Assembly: GCA_028749255.1 (NCBI GenBank)
Contig: JAQTYE010000005.1
Location: forward strand, 1 to 42,262
DNA: 42,262 nt
Direction: 5' to 3'
Origin: Paracoccaceae bacterium
GTDB taxonomy: Bacteria; Pseudomonadota; Alphaproteobacteria; Rhodobacterales; Rhodobacteraceae
The translations under genes were made by a program, and so were the position numbers. The notes below the pieces were generated by a model. It saw only the letters and a list, made by a program, of their open reading frames with translations, was not told where the DNA came from and did no database searches. Of this stretch, positions 26,312 to 34,336 are shown piece by piece. How positions within the stretch are numbered: position 1 is the first letter of the stretch; every line of letters starts with the position of its first letter.

Positions 26312-26743
26312 CTAGACCGCGCGGTCGAGTTTGGTGGACAGGTGGATCATGCTTTCGGAATTCAGCACCCCGGGCAGACCACCGATTTCATCCAGCACCT
26401 TGTCAAGCTGCGCGGTCGAATTGGCCGAGACCTGCAACAGCAGGTCAACCCGCCCCGAGGTGGTCGAGATCCGCTCGACCTCGGGAATTGTTTTCAGCCG
26501 CCCCAGAATCGCGGGTTGCTGGCGCAGCTCGATCTCCAGCAGGACAGTGGCGCGCAGACGGCCTGCGCGGGCTGCCTCGCCCAGTTTCACGGTATAGCCT
26601 GCGATCACGCCGCCGGTTTCCAGCCGCTCCAGCCGGGCTTGCACAGTCGAGCGCGCGACCTTGAGCCGCCGCGCCATCGTGGCCAGCGTGATCCGGGCAT
26701 CCCCCGACAGAAGGCCCAGAATGGCCTGATCCAGTTCATCCAT
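26312..26743 (-). CDS. Lrp/AsnC-family transcriptional regulator
   Basis: A 143-residue protein starting MDELDQAILGLLSGDARI, with AGGTGA before the ATG. The N-terminal winged helix (about 1-60: LATMARRLKVARSTVQARLERLE) is followed by the ligand-binding RAM domain (about 65-140: ATVLLEIELRQQ, VSANSTAQLDKVLDEIGGLPGV). It is divergent from the ornithine-decarboxylase-type gene, whose promoter region carries inverted repeats; control of that gene and of itself, in response to an amino acid, is inferred. Confidence 0.9.
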   Translation of the reverse strand: MDELDQAILGLLSGDARITLATMARRLKVARSTVQARLERLETGGVIAGYTVKLGEAARAGRLRATVLLEIELRQQPAILGRLKTIPEVERISTTSGRVDLLLQVSANSTAQLDKVLDEIGGLPGVLNSESMIHLSTKLDRAV

Positions 26744-26770
26744 GCGTCACCTGTCAAATTAACCGAAATT

Positions 26771-26787
26771 TTCGTCATTATAACGAA
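26771..26787. promoter_or_regulatory. Candidate Lrp/AsnC operator
   Basis: TTCGT-N7-ACGAA, an inverted repeat in an AT-rich stretch 28 bp upstream of the regulator's start codon. Its place between the two divergent genes fits autoregulation. Confidence 0.4.
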
Positions 26788-26827
26788 GTTATGCGGCAAA
26801 TATATCCTTTTGATTGGTGAAAATGTT

Positions 26828-26849
26828 CCTCATATGGCGAAACATGAGG
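26828..26849. promoter_or_regulatory. Inverted repeat upstream of the decarboxylase gene
   Basis: CCTCAT-N10-ATGAGG, perfect 6-bp arms with 16-bp spacing between arm starts. It lies 118 bp before the decarboxylase ATG, in the shared divergent region, and could be a second operator. Confidence 0.35.
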
Positions 26850-26966
26850 TGACAGGAAAAGGGCGGCTCATACGCACCTGGCCTGGGTATGGTTGCAACG
26901 CGCATGCGTCTTCCGACCCGCGAACCGGGGCAAGGGGTTGCTGCATCTATTGGCAGGGAGAGGCCG

Positions 26967-28112
26967 ATGGGACTGTCGAAAACGATCTGGGCGAATCCGT
27001 CCGAAATCATCCGGGTGAAGGCGCCCGATCACCCGGTTCTGGTCTGTGCGCCGACGGTTCTGCAGGCCACCGCGCGTCGTTTTCTGCGCGGGTTTCCGGG
27101 GCTGGTGACCTATGCGGTCAAATCGAACCCCGATGAAATGGTGATCCAGAATCTGGTGGCAGCCGGGATCAAGGGGTTTGACGTGGCCTCGCCGTTTGAA
27201 ATCGACCTGATCCGCCGTTTGGCGCCGGGGGCCGCGCTGCACTATCACAACCCGGTGCGGGGCCGGGATGAGATTGCGCATGCGGTGAAGGCCGGGGTCA
27301 AAAGCTGGTCGGTCGATTCGATGTCCGAACTGGACAAGCTGATCGCGATGGTGCCGACGGCGGGCTGCGAAATCTCGGTGCGCTTCAAGCTGCCGGTGGC
27401 AGGAGCGGCCTATGACTTTGGGGCGAAATTTGGCGCCACGCCCGATCTGGCGGGGCAGTTGCTGGGGCGCGTGGCAGCCGCGGGCTTTATCCCGTCGCTG
27501 ACCTTCCATCCGGGCACGCAATGCACCGATCCGATGGCATGGGACAGCTATATCCGCACTGCCGCGCAGATCTGCACCGATGCAGGTGTCACGGCCGTGC
27601 GGCTGAATGTCGGTGGTGGCTTTCCCTCGCATCGCACCACGCAGGCCGCCCCCGCGCTGGAGCAGATCTTTGCCCTGATCGACCGTGTCGCGACCGAGGC
27701 CTTCGGCGCGGCGCGTCCGGTGTTGGTGTGCGAACCGGGGCGCGGCATGATCGCCGATGCCGTTTGTCTGATTACCCGGGTCAAGGCGCTGCGCGACGAC
27801 GCGCATGTGTTCCTGAACGATGGGGTCTATGGCTGTCTGGCCGAGCTGCCGCTGATGGGCAATGTCGATCGGATCGAGGTAATCTCGCCCGAGGGTCTGC
27901 TGCGCGATGCCGCGCCGGTGGAGCGGGTGGTCTTTGGCCCGACCTGCGACTCGGTCGATCGGCTGCCCGGTCATCTGCCGCTGCCTGGTGATCTGGCCGA
28001 AGGCGATTTCGTGGTGTTTCAGGGCATGGGCGCGTATTCCGCGGGGCTTAACACCCGGTTCAACGGATTTGGTGCGGTGGATACCGTGACCGCGCTTGCG
28101 CTGCACGGTTAA
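26967..28112 (+). CDS. Ornithine/lysine/diaminopimelate-type decarboxylase (fold-type III PLP enzyme)
   Basis: A 381-residue enzyme of the alanine-racemase fold. The PLP lysine is in TYAVKSNP (Lys52). Other family features are FDVASPFEID, RLNVGGGFPS, CEPGRGM and the catalytic Cys in GPTCDSVD (Cys327), and YSAGLNTRFNGF near the end. These match eukaryotic-type ornithine decarboxylase and its bacterial relatives, which make putrescine (or cadaverine) in the cytoplasm. The start MGLSK at 26967 follows GGGAGAGG; the upstream frame start at 26889 is rejected. A terminator follows. Regulation by the divergent Lrp-type gene is inferred. Confidence 0.88.
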   Translation: MGLSKTIWANPSEIIRVKAPDHPVLVCAPTVLQATARRFLRGFPGLVTYAVKSNPDEMVIQNLVAAGIKGFDVASPFEIDLIRRLAPGAALHYHNPVRGRDEIAHAVKAGVKSWSVDSMSELDKLIAMVPTAGCEISVRFKLPVAGAAYDFGAKFGATPDLAGQLLGRVAAAGFIPSLTFHPGTQCTDPMAWDSYIRTAAQICTDAGVTAVRLNVGGGFPSHRTTQAAPALEQIFALIDRVATEAFGAARPVLVCEPGRGMIADAVCLITRVKALRDDAHVFLNDGVYGCLAELPLMGNVDRIEVISPEGLLRDAAPVERVVFGPTCDSVDRLPGHLPLPGDLAEGDFVVFQGMGAYSAGLNTRFNGFGAVDTVTALALHG

Positions 28113-28142
28113 GGCTCACCGCATCGTCAACGCACGGTTCAG

Positions 28143-28175
28143 GACCTTGCCCTATAGTTGGGGTAAGGTCTTTTC
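28143..28175 (+). terminator. Rho-independent terminator of the decarboxylase gene
   Basis: GACCTTGCCC (28143-28152) pairs with GGGTAAGGTC (28161-28170), one G-U pair, 8-nt loop, followed by TTTTC. Confidence 0.85.
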
Positions 28176-28232
28176 AGGTCGGGCGGTACAGATGACACAA
28201 CGACCCCTTCCGCGCCGGACAGAGGCACCCTG

Positions 28233-29420
28233 ATGCGCGGGGTGCTGGAGCGCATATTTGCCGCCCTGCGGCGTCGCACAGCGAAGGTCCCGGGGGGCGG
28301 TCTGCCGGTGGCGCGGGCTGGGCGCGGGCCGGTCGATCATGTGGTTCTGCTCGATGGGACGATGGGGGCGCTTGACGGGGTTCAGATGACCTCGATCGGG
28401 CTGATCTGGCGGTTCTTGCGGCGCAGCAATCCGCGGATTTCGACCTATTACGGCAAGGGCCTGCAATGGCGTGACTGGCGCGATTTTTCCGATGTCTGGC
28501 AAGGTTGGGGCGTGAACCGGCAGATCCTGCGCGCCTATGGCTGGCTGGCGATGCGGTATCGCCCGGGGGACCGGATCTTTCTGATCGGCTATTCGCGCGG
28601 GGCTTTCGCCGCGCGTTCCTTGGCCGGGTTGATCGAGCGGGTCGGCCTGCTGCGCCCCGAGGCCGCGACCGAACGCAACACCCGGCTTGTCTGGCGCTAT
28701 TACGAAGCGGAGAAAACCCCGCCGGTGGCTGCGGTGTTCCGGCGCCGCTATTGCCATGACAGTGTGCGCATCGAGATGGTCGGCGCCTTTGACACTGTGC
28801 GCGGGATGGGGCTGCAACTGCCGTTTCTGTGGATGCTGAGCGAACCGCGCTATCGGTTCCACGACCATCATCTGGGTGCCTCGGTCCATCACGGCTATCA
28901 GGCGCTTGCGATGGACGAGACGCGTTCGGTGCTGGAGCCGCTGATCTGGGATTGCGAAGGCACCGGTGCGACCCGGATCGAGCAGGTCTGGTTTCGCGGC
29001 AGCCATGGCGATATCGGCGGGCAGCTTGGCATGTTCGAGGCTGCGCGCCCGCTGGCCAATATTCCGCTGGTCTGGATGCTGGAACGCGCGGCGGCGTTGG
29101 GGCTTGATTTGCCGCAGGGCTGGCAGGCGCAGTTTCCGACCGATGCCAACGCGCCGTCGGTGGGCAGTTGGCGCGCCTGGGGCAAGATGTTCTGGCTGCG
29201 TGCGCCGCGCGTGGTGGGGCGCGACGCGTCTGAACGGATCCACGAAACCGCCCTGGCCACGTCGCGCAACTGGCAGCTGATCTTGCGGCCCTGGATTGCG
29301 CGCCGCGACCGGCGGGCGGAGTTATTGCGCCGTGCCCATGACGAAACAGGTGGCGGAGCCGGTGGCGTAGAGCTTGCCGTCAGCCACCCCCCGGATCTCG
29401 CCCCGGGCGACTCCGGTTGA
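28233..29420 (+). CDS. DUF2235-family alpha/beta hydrolase
   Basis: A 395-residue protein. The N-terminal strand ends in LLDGT (Asp41), and the nucleophile elbow is GYSRGAFAARSL (Ser121), the DUF2235 hallmark; an Asp in VGAFDTVRG and a His in WFRGSHGDIGG complete a likely triad. Some DUF2235 members are phospholipase effectors (Tle1-like) of type VI secretion, but no such genes are near and there is no signal peptide. The last 33 codons (HDETGGGAGGVELAV and on) overlap the convergent thioesterase gene by 99 bp and read like antisense of it, so the true family C-terminus may be before 29322. AGAGG precedes the ATG. Confidence 0.8.
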   Translation: MRGVLERIFAALRRRTAKVPGGGLPVARAGRGPVDHVVLLDGTMGALDGVQMTSIGLIWRFLRRSNPRISTYYGKGLQWRDWRDFSDVWQGWGVNRQILRAYGWLAMRYRPGDRIFLIGYSRGAFAARSLAGLIERVGLLRPEAATERNTRLVWRYYEAEKTPPVAAVFRRRYCHDSVRIEMVGAFDTVRGMGLQLPFLWMLSEPRYRFHDHHLGASVHHGYQALAMDETRSVLEPLIWDCEGTGATRIEQVWFRGSHGDIGGQLGMFEAARPLANIPLVWMLERAAALGLDLPQGWQAQFPTDANAPSVGSWRAWGKMFWLRAPRVVGRDASERIHETALATSRNWQLILRPWIARRDRRAELLRRAHDETGGGAGGVELAVSHPPDLAPGDSG

Positions 29421-29813
29421 ACGGCCCAGATGCATCAGTTCGCCGATGCCGACGATCTCTGTGCCGACCGGGATCGCGCGCAGCATGTTGACCTTGTATT
29501 CCAGCGTTGTCTGATATTGCCCGTGCGGCAGGCCCGAAATCACCGCGCAGGTCAGGCAGGTGTCCAAAATCACCCCATACCATCCGCCATGGACCCCGCC
29601 AAAGGCGTTGGTATGGACGAATTGCGGCGTGCCAGTGACTTCGACGCGGCCTTCCGAAACCTTGCTCACCCGATAGTTCGTCACCTGCGCCAGCGTGGTC
29701 GAGGGCACCTCGCCGGTCAGCATCTTTTGCATGTATTCCAGCCCGGACATCTTCTGCAGCGCCTCCAGCGGCAGGAAATCTTCGGGGCCTTCGGCGAATT
29801 TCTGGTCAGTCAT
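29322..29813 (-). CDS. PaaI-type hotdog thioesterase
   Basis: A 163-residue protein with the hotdog-fold core HTNAFGGVHGGWYGVILDT (split: HTNAFGGVHGG, WYGVILDTC) and later YKVNMLRAIPVGTEI and the ATGSATCFVM strand. PaaI-type thioesterases hydrolyse acyl- or aryl-CoA. The start MTDQKF at 29813 follows GGGAGAG; the frame start at 29888 is rejected. Its 3' end overlaps the DUF2235 gene tail to tail. The metF gene lies upstream on the same strand beyond a terminator. Confidence 0.85.
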   Translation of the reverse strand: MTDQKFAEGPEDFLPLEALQKMSGLEYMQKMLTGEVPSTTLAQVTNYRVSKVSEGRVEVTGTPQFVHTNAFGGVHGGWYGVILDTCLTCAVISGLPHGQYQTTLEYKVNMLRAIPVGTEIVGIGELMHLGRSTGVARGEIRGVADGKLYATGSATCFVMGTAQ

Positions 29814-29886
29814 CTGTCTCTCCCTTTTGGCGCAGATTAACGCTGCGGCAGGCCGGGGGAAGGGGCGGGCAAAGTTCCGTAGCGTC

Positions 29887-29917
29887 AAAATAAAAAAGAG
29901 GGCCGCAGCCCCCTTTT
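29887..29917 (-). terminator. Rho-independent terminator of metF
   Basis: On the minus strand AAAAGGGGGC-TGCG-GCCCTCTTTT (one mismatch) is followed by a T-rich run (TTATTTT), 25 bp after the metF stop. Confidence 0.8.
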
Positions 29918-29942
29918 CTTGAATTATCAGCCTTCGCAGGCC

Positions 29943-30809
29943 TCAGGCCACGTTTTCCAGCACCGCGTCGGGGGTGATCCCCAGCGCGTGGCACACATCG
30001 CGGGTCAGGCCGGGGCGGTTGAGCGTGTAGAAATGCAGGTCTTCCACGCCGCCCTCGATCAGCTTGTCGCACAGCTCGGTGCACAGCGCCGTTGCCAGCA
30101 ACTGTTCGCGGTCGTCGCGGATCGCTGCGTCGAACGCCTCTTCGACCCAGGTCGGAACCGAGGTGCCGCAGCGCTTGGCGAAGTTCTTCGCGCCTTTCCA
30201 CGACTGGATCGGCAGGATGCCCGGGATGATTTTCGCGGTAATGCCCTCTTTGACGCAGGCATCGCGGAACCGGAAGAACGTATCCGCCTCGAAGAAGAAC
30301 TGGGTGATCGCCGAGGTGGCGCCCGCGTCGCATTTGCGTTTCAGCCAACGCACATCGGCCAGCGGATCGGTGGCCTCGGGGTGCGGTTCGGGGTAGGCGC
30401 CGCAGCGGATGGTAAAACGACCATCTTCGGCCAGGGCCTCGATCAGCTCGACCGAGCTGGCAAACCCTTCGGGATGGGGTGTGAAATGGGCGGCACCTTT
30501 CGGCGGGTCGCCGCGCAGCGCCACGATTTCAGTCACGCCAACTTCGGCATAGGCATTGACGATGTCCATCGTCTCGGCGCGGGTCGCATCGACACAGGTC
30601 AGGTGCGCGGCCACGTTCAGACCATAATTCTTGTGGATCGTCGCCACCGCCTCGTGGGTCAGTTTGCGCGTGGTGCCGCCGGCGCCATAGGTCACCGACA
30701 CAAAGCCCGGTTTCAGCGGGGCCAGAACCTGCGCCGTCTCCCACAGCCGGAACGACGCATCCAGCGTCTGCGGCGGGAAGAATTCGAAGGAAACGTTCGG
30801 CGTGATCAT
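29943..30809 (-). CDS. metF: Methylenetetrahydrofolate reductase
   Basis: A 288-residue TIM-barrel flavoprotein, the usual bacterial MetF length. It begins MITPNVSFEFFPPQ with the conserved FEFFPP motif, followed by VSVTYGAGGTTR, AHLTCVDATR, ALRGDPPKG, SAITQFFFEADTF and IIPGILPI. It reduces 5,10-methylene-THF to 5-methyl-THF for methionine synthesis. AAGGA lies 8 nt before the ATG at 30809; the upstream part of the frame to 31208 overlaps the LysR gene and is rejected. Divergent from a MetR-like regulator. Confidence 0.96.
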   Translation of the reverse strand: MITPNVSFEFFPPQTLDASFRLWETAQVLAPLKPGFVSVTYGAGGTTRKLTHEAVATIHKNYGLNVAAHLTCVDATRAETMDIVNAYAEVGVTEIVALRGDPPKGAAHFTPHPEGFASSVELIEALAEDGRFTIRCGAYPEPHPEATDPLADVRWLKRKCDAGATSAITQFFFEADTFFRFRDACVKEGITAKIIPGILPIQSWKGAKNFAKRCGTSVPTWVEEAFDAAIRDDREQLLATALCTELCDKLIEGGVEDLHFYTLNRPGLTRDVCHALGITPDAVLENVA

Positions 30810-30866
30810 GGTACTGTCCTTTTGGCTTGCCCCCCTTGTGCCAGAAAATCGAATGTGAGACAAATT

Positions 30867-30888
30867 CATAATCTTCAAGATTGTTATG
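30867..30888. promoter_or_regulatory. Candidate MetR/LysR-type operator
   Basis: CATAATCTT-c-AAGATT-g-TTATG is a long dyad centred at 30876 in the 93-bp region between metF and the LysR gene. Its inner part AATCTT-c-AAGATT is perfect. The position fits a LysR-type site controlling both genes. Confidence 0.5.
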
Positions 30889-30902
30889 AGTTGAGCCGCA
30901 AG

Positions 30903-31808
30903 ATGCATATCGAGTTCCGCCACCTGCGCACGATCAAGGCGATCCATGATGCCGGGGGTCTGGCGCGCGCGGCCGACATTTTGCACATCACGCAAAGCGC
31001 GTTGAGCCATCAGGTCAAGGGGCTTGAAGATCAGGCCGGGGTCGAGCTGTTCGCCCGGCGTTCGAAGCCGTTGAAACTCTCGGCCGCGGGGATGAAGCTG
31101 CTGCGGCTGGCCGAACGGATCTTGCCCGAGATCGAGGCGATGGAAGAGGAATTCGATGCGCTGCGCCAAGGCCGGGCGGGACGGCTGCATATCGCCATCG
31201 AATGCCACGCCTGTTTCGACTGGCTGTTCCCTGTGCTGGAACAGTTCCGCCGCGCCTGGCCCGAGGTGGACATCGACATCCGCCCCGGTCTGGCCTTCAC
31301 CGCGCTGGCGGCGCTAGCGCGCGAAGAGGTCGATCTGGTGATCTCGTCGGACCCCGAAAAGATTGATGGCATCACCTTCAACCCGCTGTTTGACTATTCG
31401 CCGACCTTCATCGCCGCCTCGAACAGCCCGCTGGCGCAGAAGGCGTTTATTGTGGCCGAGGATTTCGCGGATCAGACGCTGATCACCTATCCGGTGGATC
31501 GGGCGCGTTCGGATGTGTTTTCGCAGCTGTTGACGCCCGCGCGGGTGGAGCCCCGCGCGCATCGTCAGGTCGAACTGACCACGGTTATTCTGATGCTGGT
31601 GGCCTCGGGGCGCGGGGTTGCGGTGCTGCCTGACTGGGTGCTGCGCGAGGTGAAATACCAACCCGATTACATCACCCGGCCGGTCACGGAACACGGGTTG
31701 ACCAAACGGCTTTATGCCGCGACCCGGACCGAAGACGTGACCGAGCCATTCATGGCGCATTTCCTGCGTCTGGCCCGGACCGAGCCTGTCAAACTGCAAC
31801 GCGCCTGA
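30903..31808 (+). CDS. metR: LysR-family regulator, MetR-like
   Basis: A 301-residue LysR-type protein beginning MHIEFRHLRTIKAIHDAG. The N-terminal winged helix (about 1-60: ARAADILHITQSALSHQVKGLE) is typical; residues about 90-300 form the effector domain. The RHLRTIKAI start, the ECHACFDWLFPVL segment and the divergent metF support MetR, which activates methionine genes with homocysteine as co-effector. The ribosome site is weak. Confidence 0.85.
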   Translation: MHIEFRHLRTIKAIHDAGGLARAADILHITQSALSHQVKGLEDQAGVELFARRSKPLKLSAAGMKLLRLAERILPEIEAMEEEFDALRQGRAGRLHIAIECHACFDWLFPVLEQFRRAWPEVDIDIRPGLAFTALAALAREEVDLVISSDPEKIDGITFNPLFDYSPTFIAASNSPLAQKAFIVAEDFADQTLITYPVDRARSDVFSQLLTPARVEPRAHRQVELTTVILMLVASGRGVAVLPDWVLREVKYQPDYITRPVTEHGLTKRLYAATRTEDVTEPFMAHFLRLARTEPVKLQRA

Positions 31809-31846
31809 CCCGCGGTTCGGGGGGCCGGTTTGACGCGCCAAACCCC

Positions 31847-31875
31847 TTGGAATCCTGTGCTCACCCGCGTATAGG
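31847..31875 (+). promoter_or_regulatory. Probable sigma-70-type promoter of suhB
   Basis: TTGGAA (31847-31852), 17-bp spacer, TATAGG (31870-31875), 27 bp before the SuhB start codon. Confidence 0.5.
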
Positions 31876-31902
31876 CAGCGCTTGAACCGAAGGAGCCATC
31901 GC

Positions 31903-32694
31903 ATGCAAGGCAGCGCAAACCTCAACCTGATGATCAAAGCAGCCCGCAAGGCCGGCCGCTCTCTCGTGAAGGACTTCCGCGAGGTCGAGAACCTGCAGGT
32001 CTCCTCCAAGGGGCCGGGCGACTTCGTGACCAAGGCTGATCGCGAGGCCGAACGCATCATCATGGAAGAGCTGCGCGGAGCGCGCCCGTCCTATGGCTGG
32101 CTGGGCGAGGAAACCGGCGAGGCCGCGGGCGAAGACCCGACGCGCCGCTGGATCGTCGATCCGCTGGATGGCACCACCAACTTCCTGCATGGCCTGCCGC
32201 ACTGGGCGGTGTCGATCGCATTGGAACACAAGGGCGAAGTGGTCGCCGGTGTGGTTTTCGACGCGGCCAAGGATGAACTGTATTACGCCGAAAAAGGCTT
32301 GGGCGCGTTCGTGAACGAAAGCCGCCTGCGCGTGTCGGGCCGCCGCAACATGATCGAGGCGATTTTTGCGACCGGCGTGCCCTTTGGCGGCAAATCGACC
32401 CTGCCGGCCACGCTGCAAGATCTGGCGCGCCTGATGCCGGTGTGTGCGGGTGTGCGCCGGTTCGGTTCGGCGGCGCTGGACCTCGCCTATGTCGCCGCAG
32501 GCCGTTACGACGGCTATTGGGAACGGGGCATCCAGCCTTGGGACATGGCTGCGGGCCTGATTCTGGTGAAAGAGGCGGGCGGCTTTGTCGGTCCCGTGCG
32601 CGAAGGTCGCGGCATTCTCGAATCGGGGGCAGTGATCGCTGGCAATGCCCAGCTGTTCGAGCCGCTGTGCAAGATCCTGCGTCAGCCGGCCTGA
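31903..32694 (+). CDS. suhB: Inositol monophosphatase-family protein (SuhB)
   Basis: A 263-residue protein. The metal-binding motifs are GEET (68-71) and WIVDPLDGTTNFLHG (Asp86, Asp89), and the late motif is WERGIQPWDMAAG. AGGAG lies 7 nt before the ATG at 31903. SuhB-type enzymes hydrolyse inositol-1-phosphate and related compounds; in enterobacteria SuhB also works in rRNA transcription complexes. It appears to be monocistronic. Confidence 0.93.
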   Translation: MQGSANLNLMIKAARKAGRSLVKDFREVENLQVSSKGPGDFVTKADREAERIIMEELRGARPSYGWLGEETGEAAGEDPTRRWIVDPLDGTTNFLHGLPHWAVSIALEHKGEVVAGVVFDAAKDELYYAEKGLGAFVNESRLRVSGRRNMIEAIFATGVPFGGKSTLPATLQDLARLMPVCAGVRRFGSAALDLAYVAAGRYDGYWERGIQPWDMAAGLILVKEAGGFVGPVREGRGILESGAVIAGNAQLFEPLCKILRQPA

Positions 32695-32739
32695 TCTGTT
32701 CTAAATATGTTCACTGCGGGCTGCGGCGCCGTCTGCGGT

Positions 32740-32754
32740 GAACGAAATGGGAAC
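32740..32754. promoter_or_regulatory. LexA-type SOS box 1 (GAAC-N7-GAAC)
   Basis: An exact GAAC-N7-GAAC direct repeat, the complement of the GTTC-N7-GTTC site established for LexA of Rhodobacter and other alphaproteobacteria. It lies 76 bp before the start of the 211-residue gene. Confidence 0.6.
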
Positions 32755-32767
32755 ATGTGGGCGGGTC

Positions 32768-32782
32768 GTTCACGTCTTGTTC
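32768..32782. promoter_or_regulatory. LexA-type SOS box 2 (GTTC-N7-GTTC)
   Basis: An exact GTTC-N7-GTTC direct repeat in the opposite orientation to box 1, 13 bp further on and 48 bp before the start codon at 32831, a position suited to repression. Confidence 0.65.
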
Positions 32783-32830
32783 ACGCTGTTGTGGCAGGGT
32801 TCTCGCATCACCAAATGCGGGATATTCACC

Positions 32831-33466
32831 ATGATTCAAGACGTAACCTGGACCAAAGCCGGTCAGATTTTTGCAGCCGCACGCCCTGTCGGCGCGCTGT
32901 TTCCGCTGGAATCGGCCATGGATGAAATCGGTCGTGCGGCGCGCGATCTGGCCTTTTGCGAGGCGGCAGAGGTGATCGCGGATAACCGGATTATGGTTCT
33001 GCGCGAAATGATCACGGCCTGCAAAGCCGAGATTTACCTGCAAGATGATGCCGTCGCGGCAGAGCTGCAGGCGGCGGTCGAGGGGCTGGGCGAAGAGCTC
33101 GAGTCCTTTGAGGAAACGCGCCCACTGGAGGCCGCCTTCCGCGCCGATCAACGCGATCAGGCCTGTGCGCGGATTTCGGCGGCGCAAACGCGGCTGCGCA
33201 GTTTCGTCGCCAATCCGTTGCAGGAGGCCGAGCTGTTCGACCCCGCGCTGAGCCGCGAAGAGGCGGTGGAACTGGCGCGCGCGGCCCTGGCCCGCAGCCC
33301 GGAAGACATCGTCCTGTCCGCCCGCGCCGAGGCCCGCGCCCGCGTGGCAGGCGCACCGATCCCGGTGCCGGGGGGCGAAAACTACCACTTCACCCAGCCC
33401 GAGGGCTGGACCGCCTGGCTGGCCACCCGTCTGGCGGCGCGCACGGGCCTGGCAATGCGGGGCTAA
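32831..33466 (+). CDS. Unrecognised 211-residue protein, candidate SOS-regulated gene
   Basis: The start MIQDVTWTKAG at 32831 is chosen because the frame further upstream crosses the two LexA-type boxes. The ribosome site is poor (GGGAT). The protein has no signal peptide or membrane helix. It is Ala/Glu/Arg-rich and mostly helical: charged helices (AAELQAAVEGLGEELESFEE, split as AAELQAAVEGL and GEELESFEE) and a final segment EGWTAWLATRLAARTGLA. I recognise no family. Two exact GTTC/GAAC direct-repeat boxes stand in the promoter region, so induction by DNA damage is the main clue to its job. It is flanked by suhB and a terminator, so it is probably a single-gene unit. Confidence 0.7.
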   Translation: MIQDVTWTKAGQIFAAARPVGALFPLESAMDEIGRAARDLAFCEAAEVIADNRIMVLREMITACKAEIYLQDDAVAAELQAAVEGLGEELESFEETRPLEAAFRADQRDQACARISAAQTRLRSFVANPLQEAELFDPALSREEAVELARAALARSPEDIVLSARAEARARVAGAPIPVPGGENYHFTQPEGWTAWLATRLAARTGLAMRG

Positions 33467-33468
33467 GG

Positions 33469-33509
33469 CAACGGCCCGGGCGCGGGACGGCTCCCTCGCC
33501 CGGGCGTTG
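33469..33509. terminator. Hairpin between convergent genes
   Basis: CAACGGCCCGGGCGCGGG (33469-33486) pairs with CCCTCGCCCGGGCGTTG (33493-33509), with small bulges. It separates the 211-residue gene from the GST gene; T-runs are short. Confidence 0.65.
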
Positions 33510-33510
33510 C

Positions 33511-34206
33511 TCAGTCGCGTTTTGGGATTGCCAAACCGCGGATCACCGCCGGGCGGGCCAGAAACCGCTCCAGATAGGCGGGCACTGCGGTCAGATCATT
33601 CCAGCCGGTGATATCGCCGACCTTGTAGAAATCGCGCAGCGTGCGCAGCCACGGCGCAATCGCGATATCGGCAATGGAATAGTCGCCCGCGATCCACGCG
33701 CGCCCGGCCAGCGCGCCCTCCAACACTTGCAGCAGCCGCGCCACCTCGGCGCGGTAGCGTTCCTTCGGGCGCGGGTCTTCGATGTCCTTGCCGGCGAAAG
33801 TGTGGAAAAACCCCAGCTGTCCGAACATCGGCCCGATGCCGCCCATCTGGAACATCAGCCATTGCAGAACCTCGTAACGGTTGGCCTGCGGCAGCAGCTG
33901 CCCTGATTTTTCCGCCAGGTAAATCAGGATCGCCCCGCTTTCGAACAGCGCCAGCGGCCGCCCGTCCGGGCCGTTCGGGTCGATGATCGCCGGGATCTTG
34001 TTGTTTGGGTTCAACGACAGAAATTCGGGGGTCATCTGGTCGTTACTGTCAAACCGTACCAGATGCGGCTCGTAGGCCAACCCGATCTCTTCCAGCATGA
34101 TCGACACCTTCACCCCATTGGGCGTCGGCAGGGAATACAACTGAATCACCGACGGATCGGCGGCGGGCCAGCGGCGGGTGATCGGAAATGTGCCGAGATC
34201 GGTCAT
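33511..34206 (-). CDS. Glutathione S-transferase, YfcG/YghU-like
   Basis: A 231-residue protein. The N-terminal thioredoxin fold (about 20-105) has [21 protein letters not shown] and the cis-Pro motif [10 protein letters not shown], followed by the glutathione-binding [16 protein letters not shown]; the C-terminal helical domain has [10 protein letters not shown]. These match the YfcG/YghU group, which acts as glutathione-dependent disulfide-bond reductases. CAGGAG precedes the ATG at 34206; the frame start at 34476 is rejected. Confidence 0.88.
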   Translation of the reverse strand: MTDLGTFPITRRWPAADPSVIQLYSLPTPNGVKVSIMLEEIGLAYEPHLVRFDSNDQMTPEFLSLNPNNKIPAIIDPNGPDGRPLALFESGAILIYLAEKSGQLLPQANRYEVLQWLMFQMGGIGPMFGQLGFFHTFAGKDIEDPRPKERYRAEVARLLQVLEGALAGRAWIAGDYSIADIAIAPWLRTLRDFYKVGDITGWNDLTAVPAYLERFLARPAVIRGLAIPKRD

Positions 34207-34336
34207 GGGGCGCTCCTGTTTTGCGGGGACAGCAGAGCAGAAAATCCCCCCAAGCAAAAGGTGCGCGGGCGCAAAGAATATGTTACCCGATGCACCATCG
34301 CATATGCAGTTTTGCGGACTTACCCAGGGGCAGAGA

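Noticed and set aside
28233..29420. Type VI secretion effector locus
   Set aside because: DUF2235 includes Tle1-type effectors, but no VgrG, Hcp, immunity or other type VI gene is nearby.
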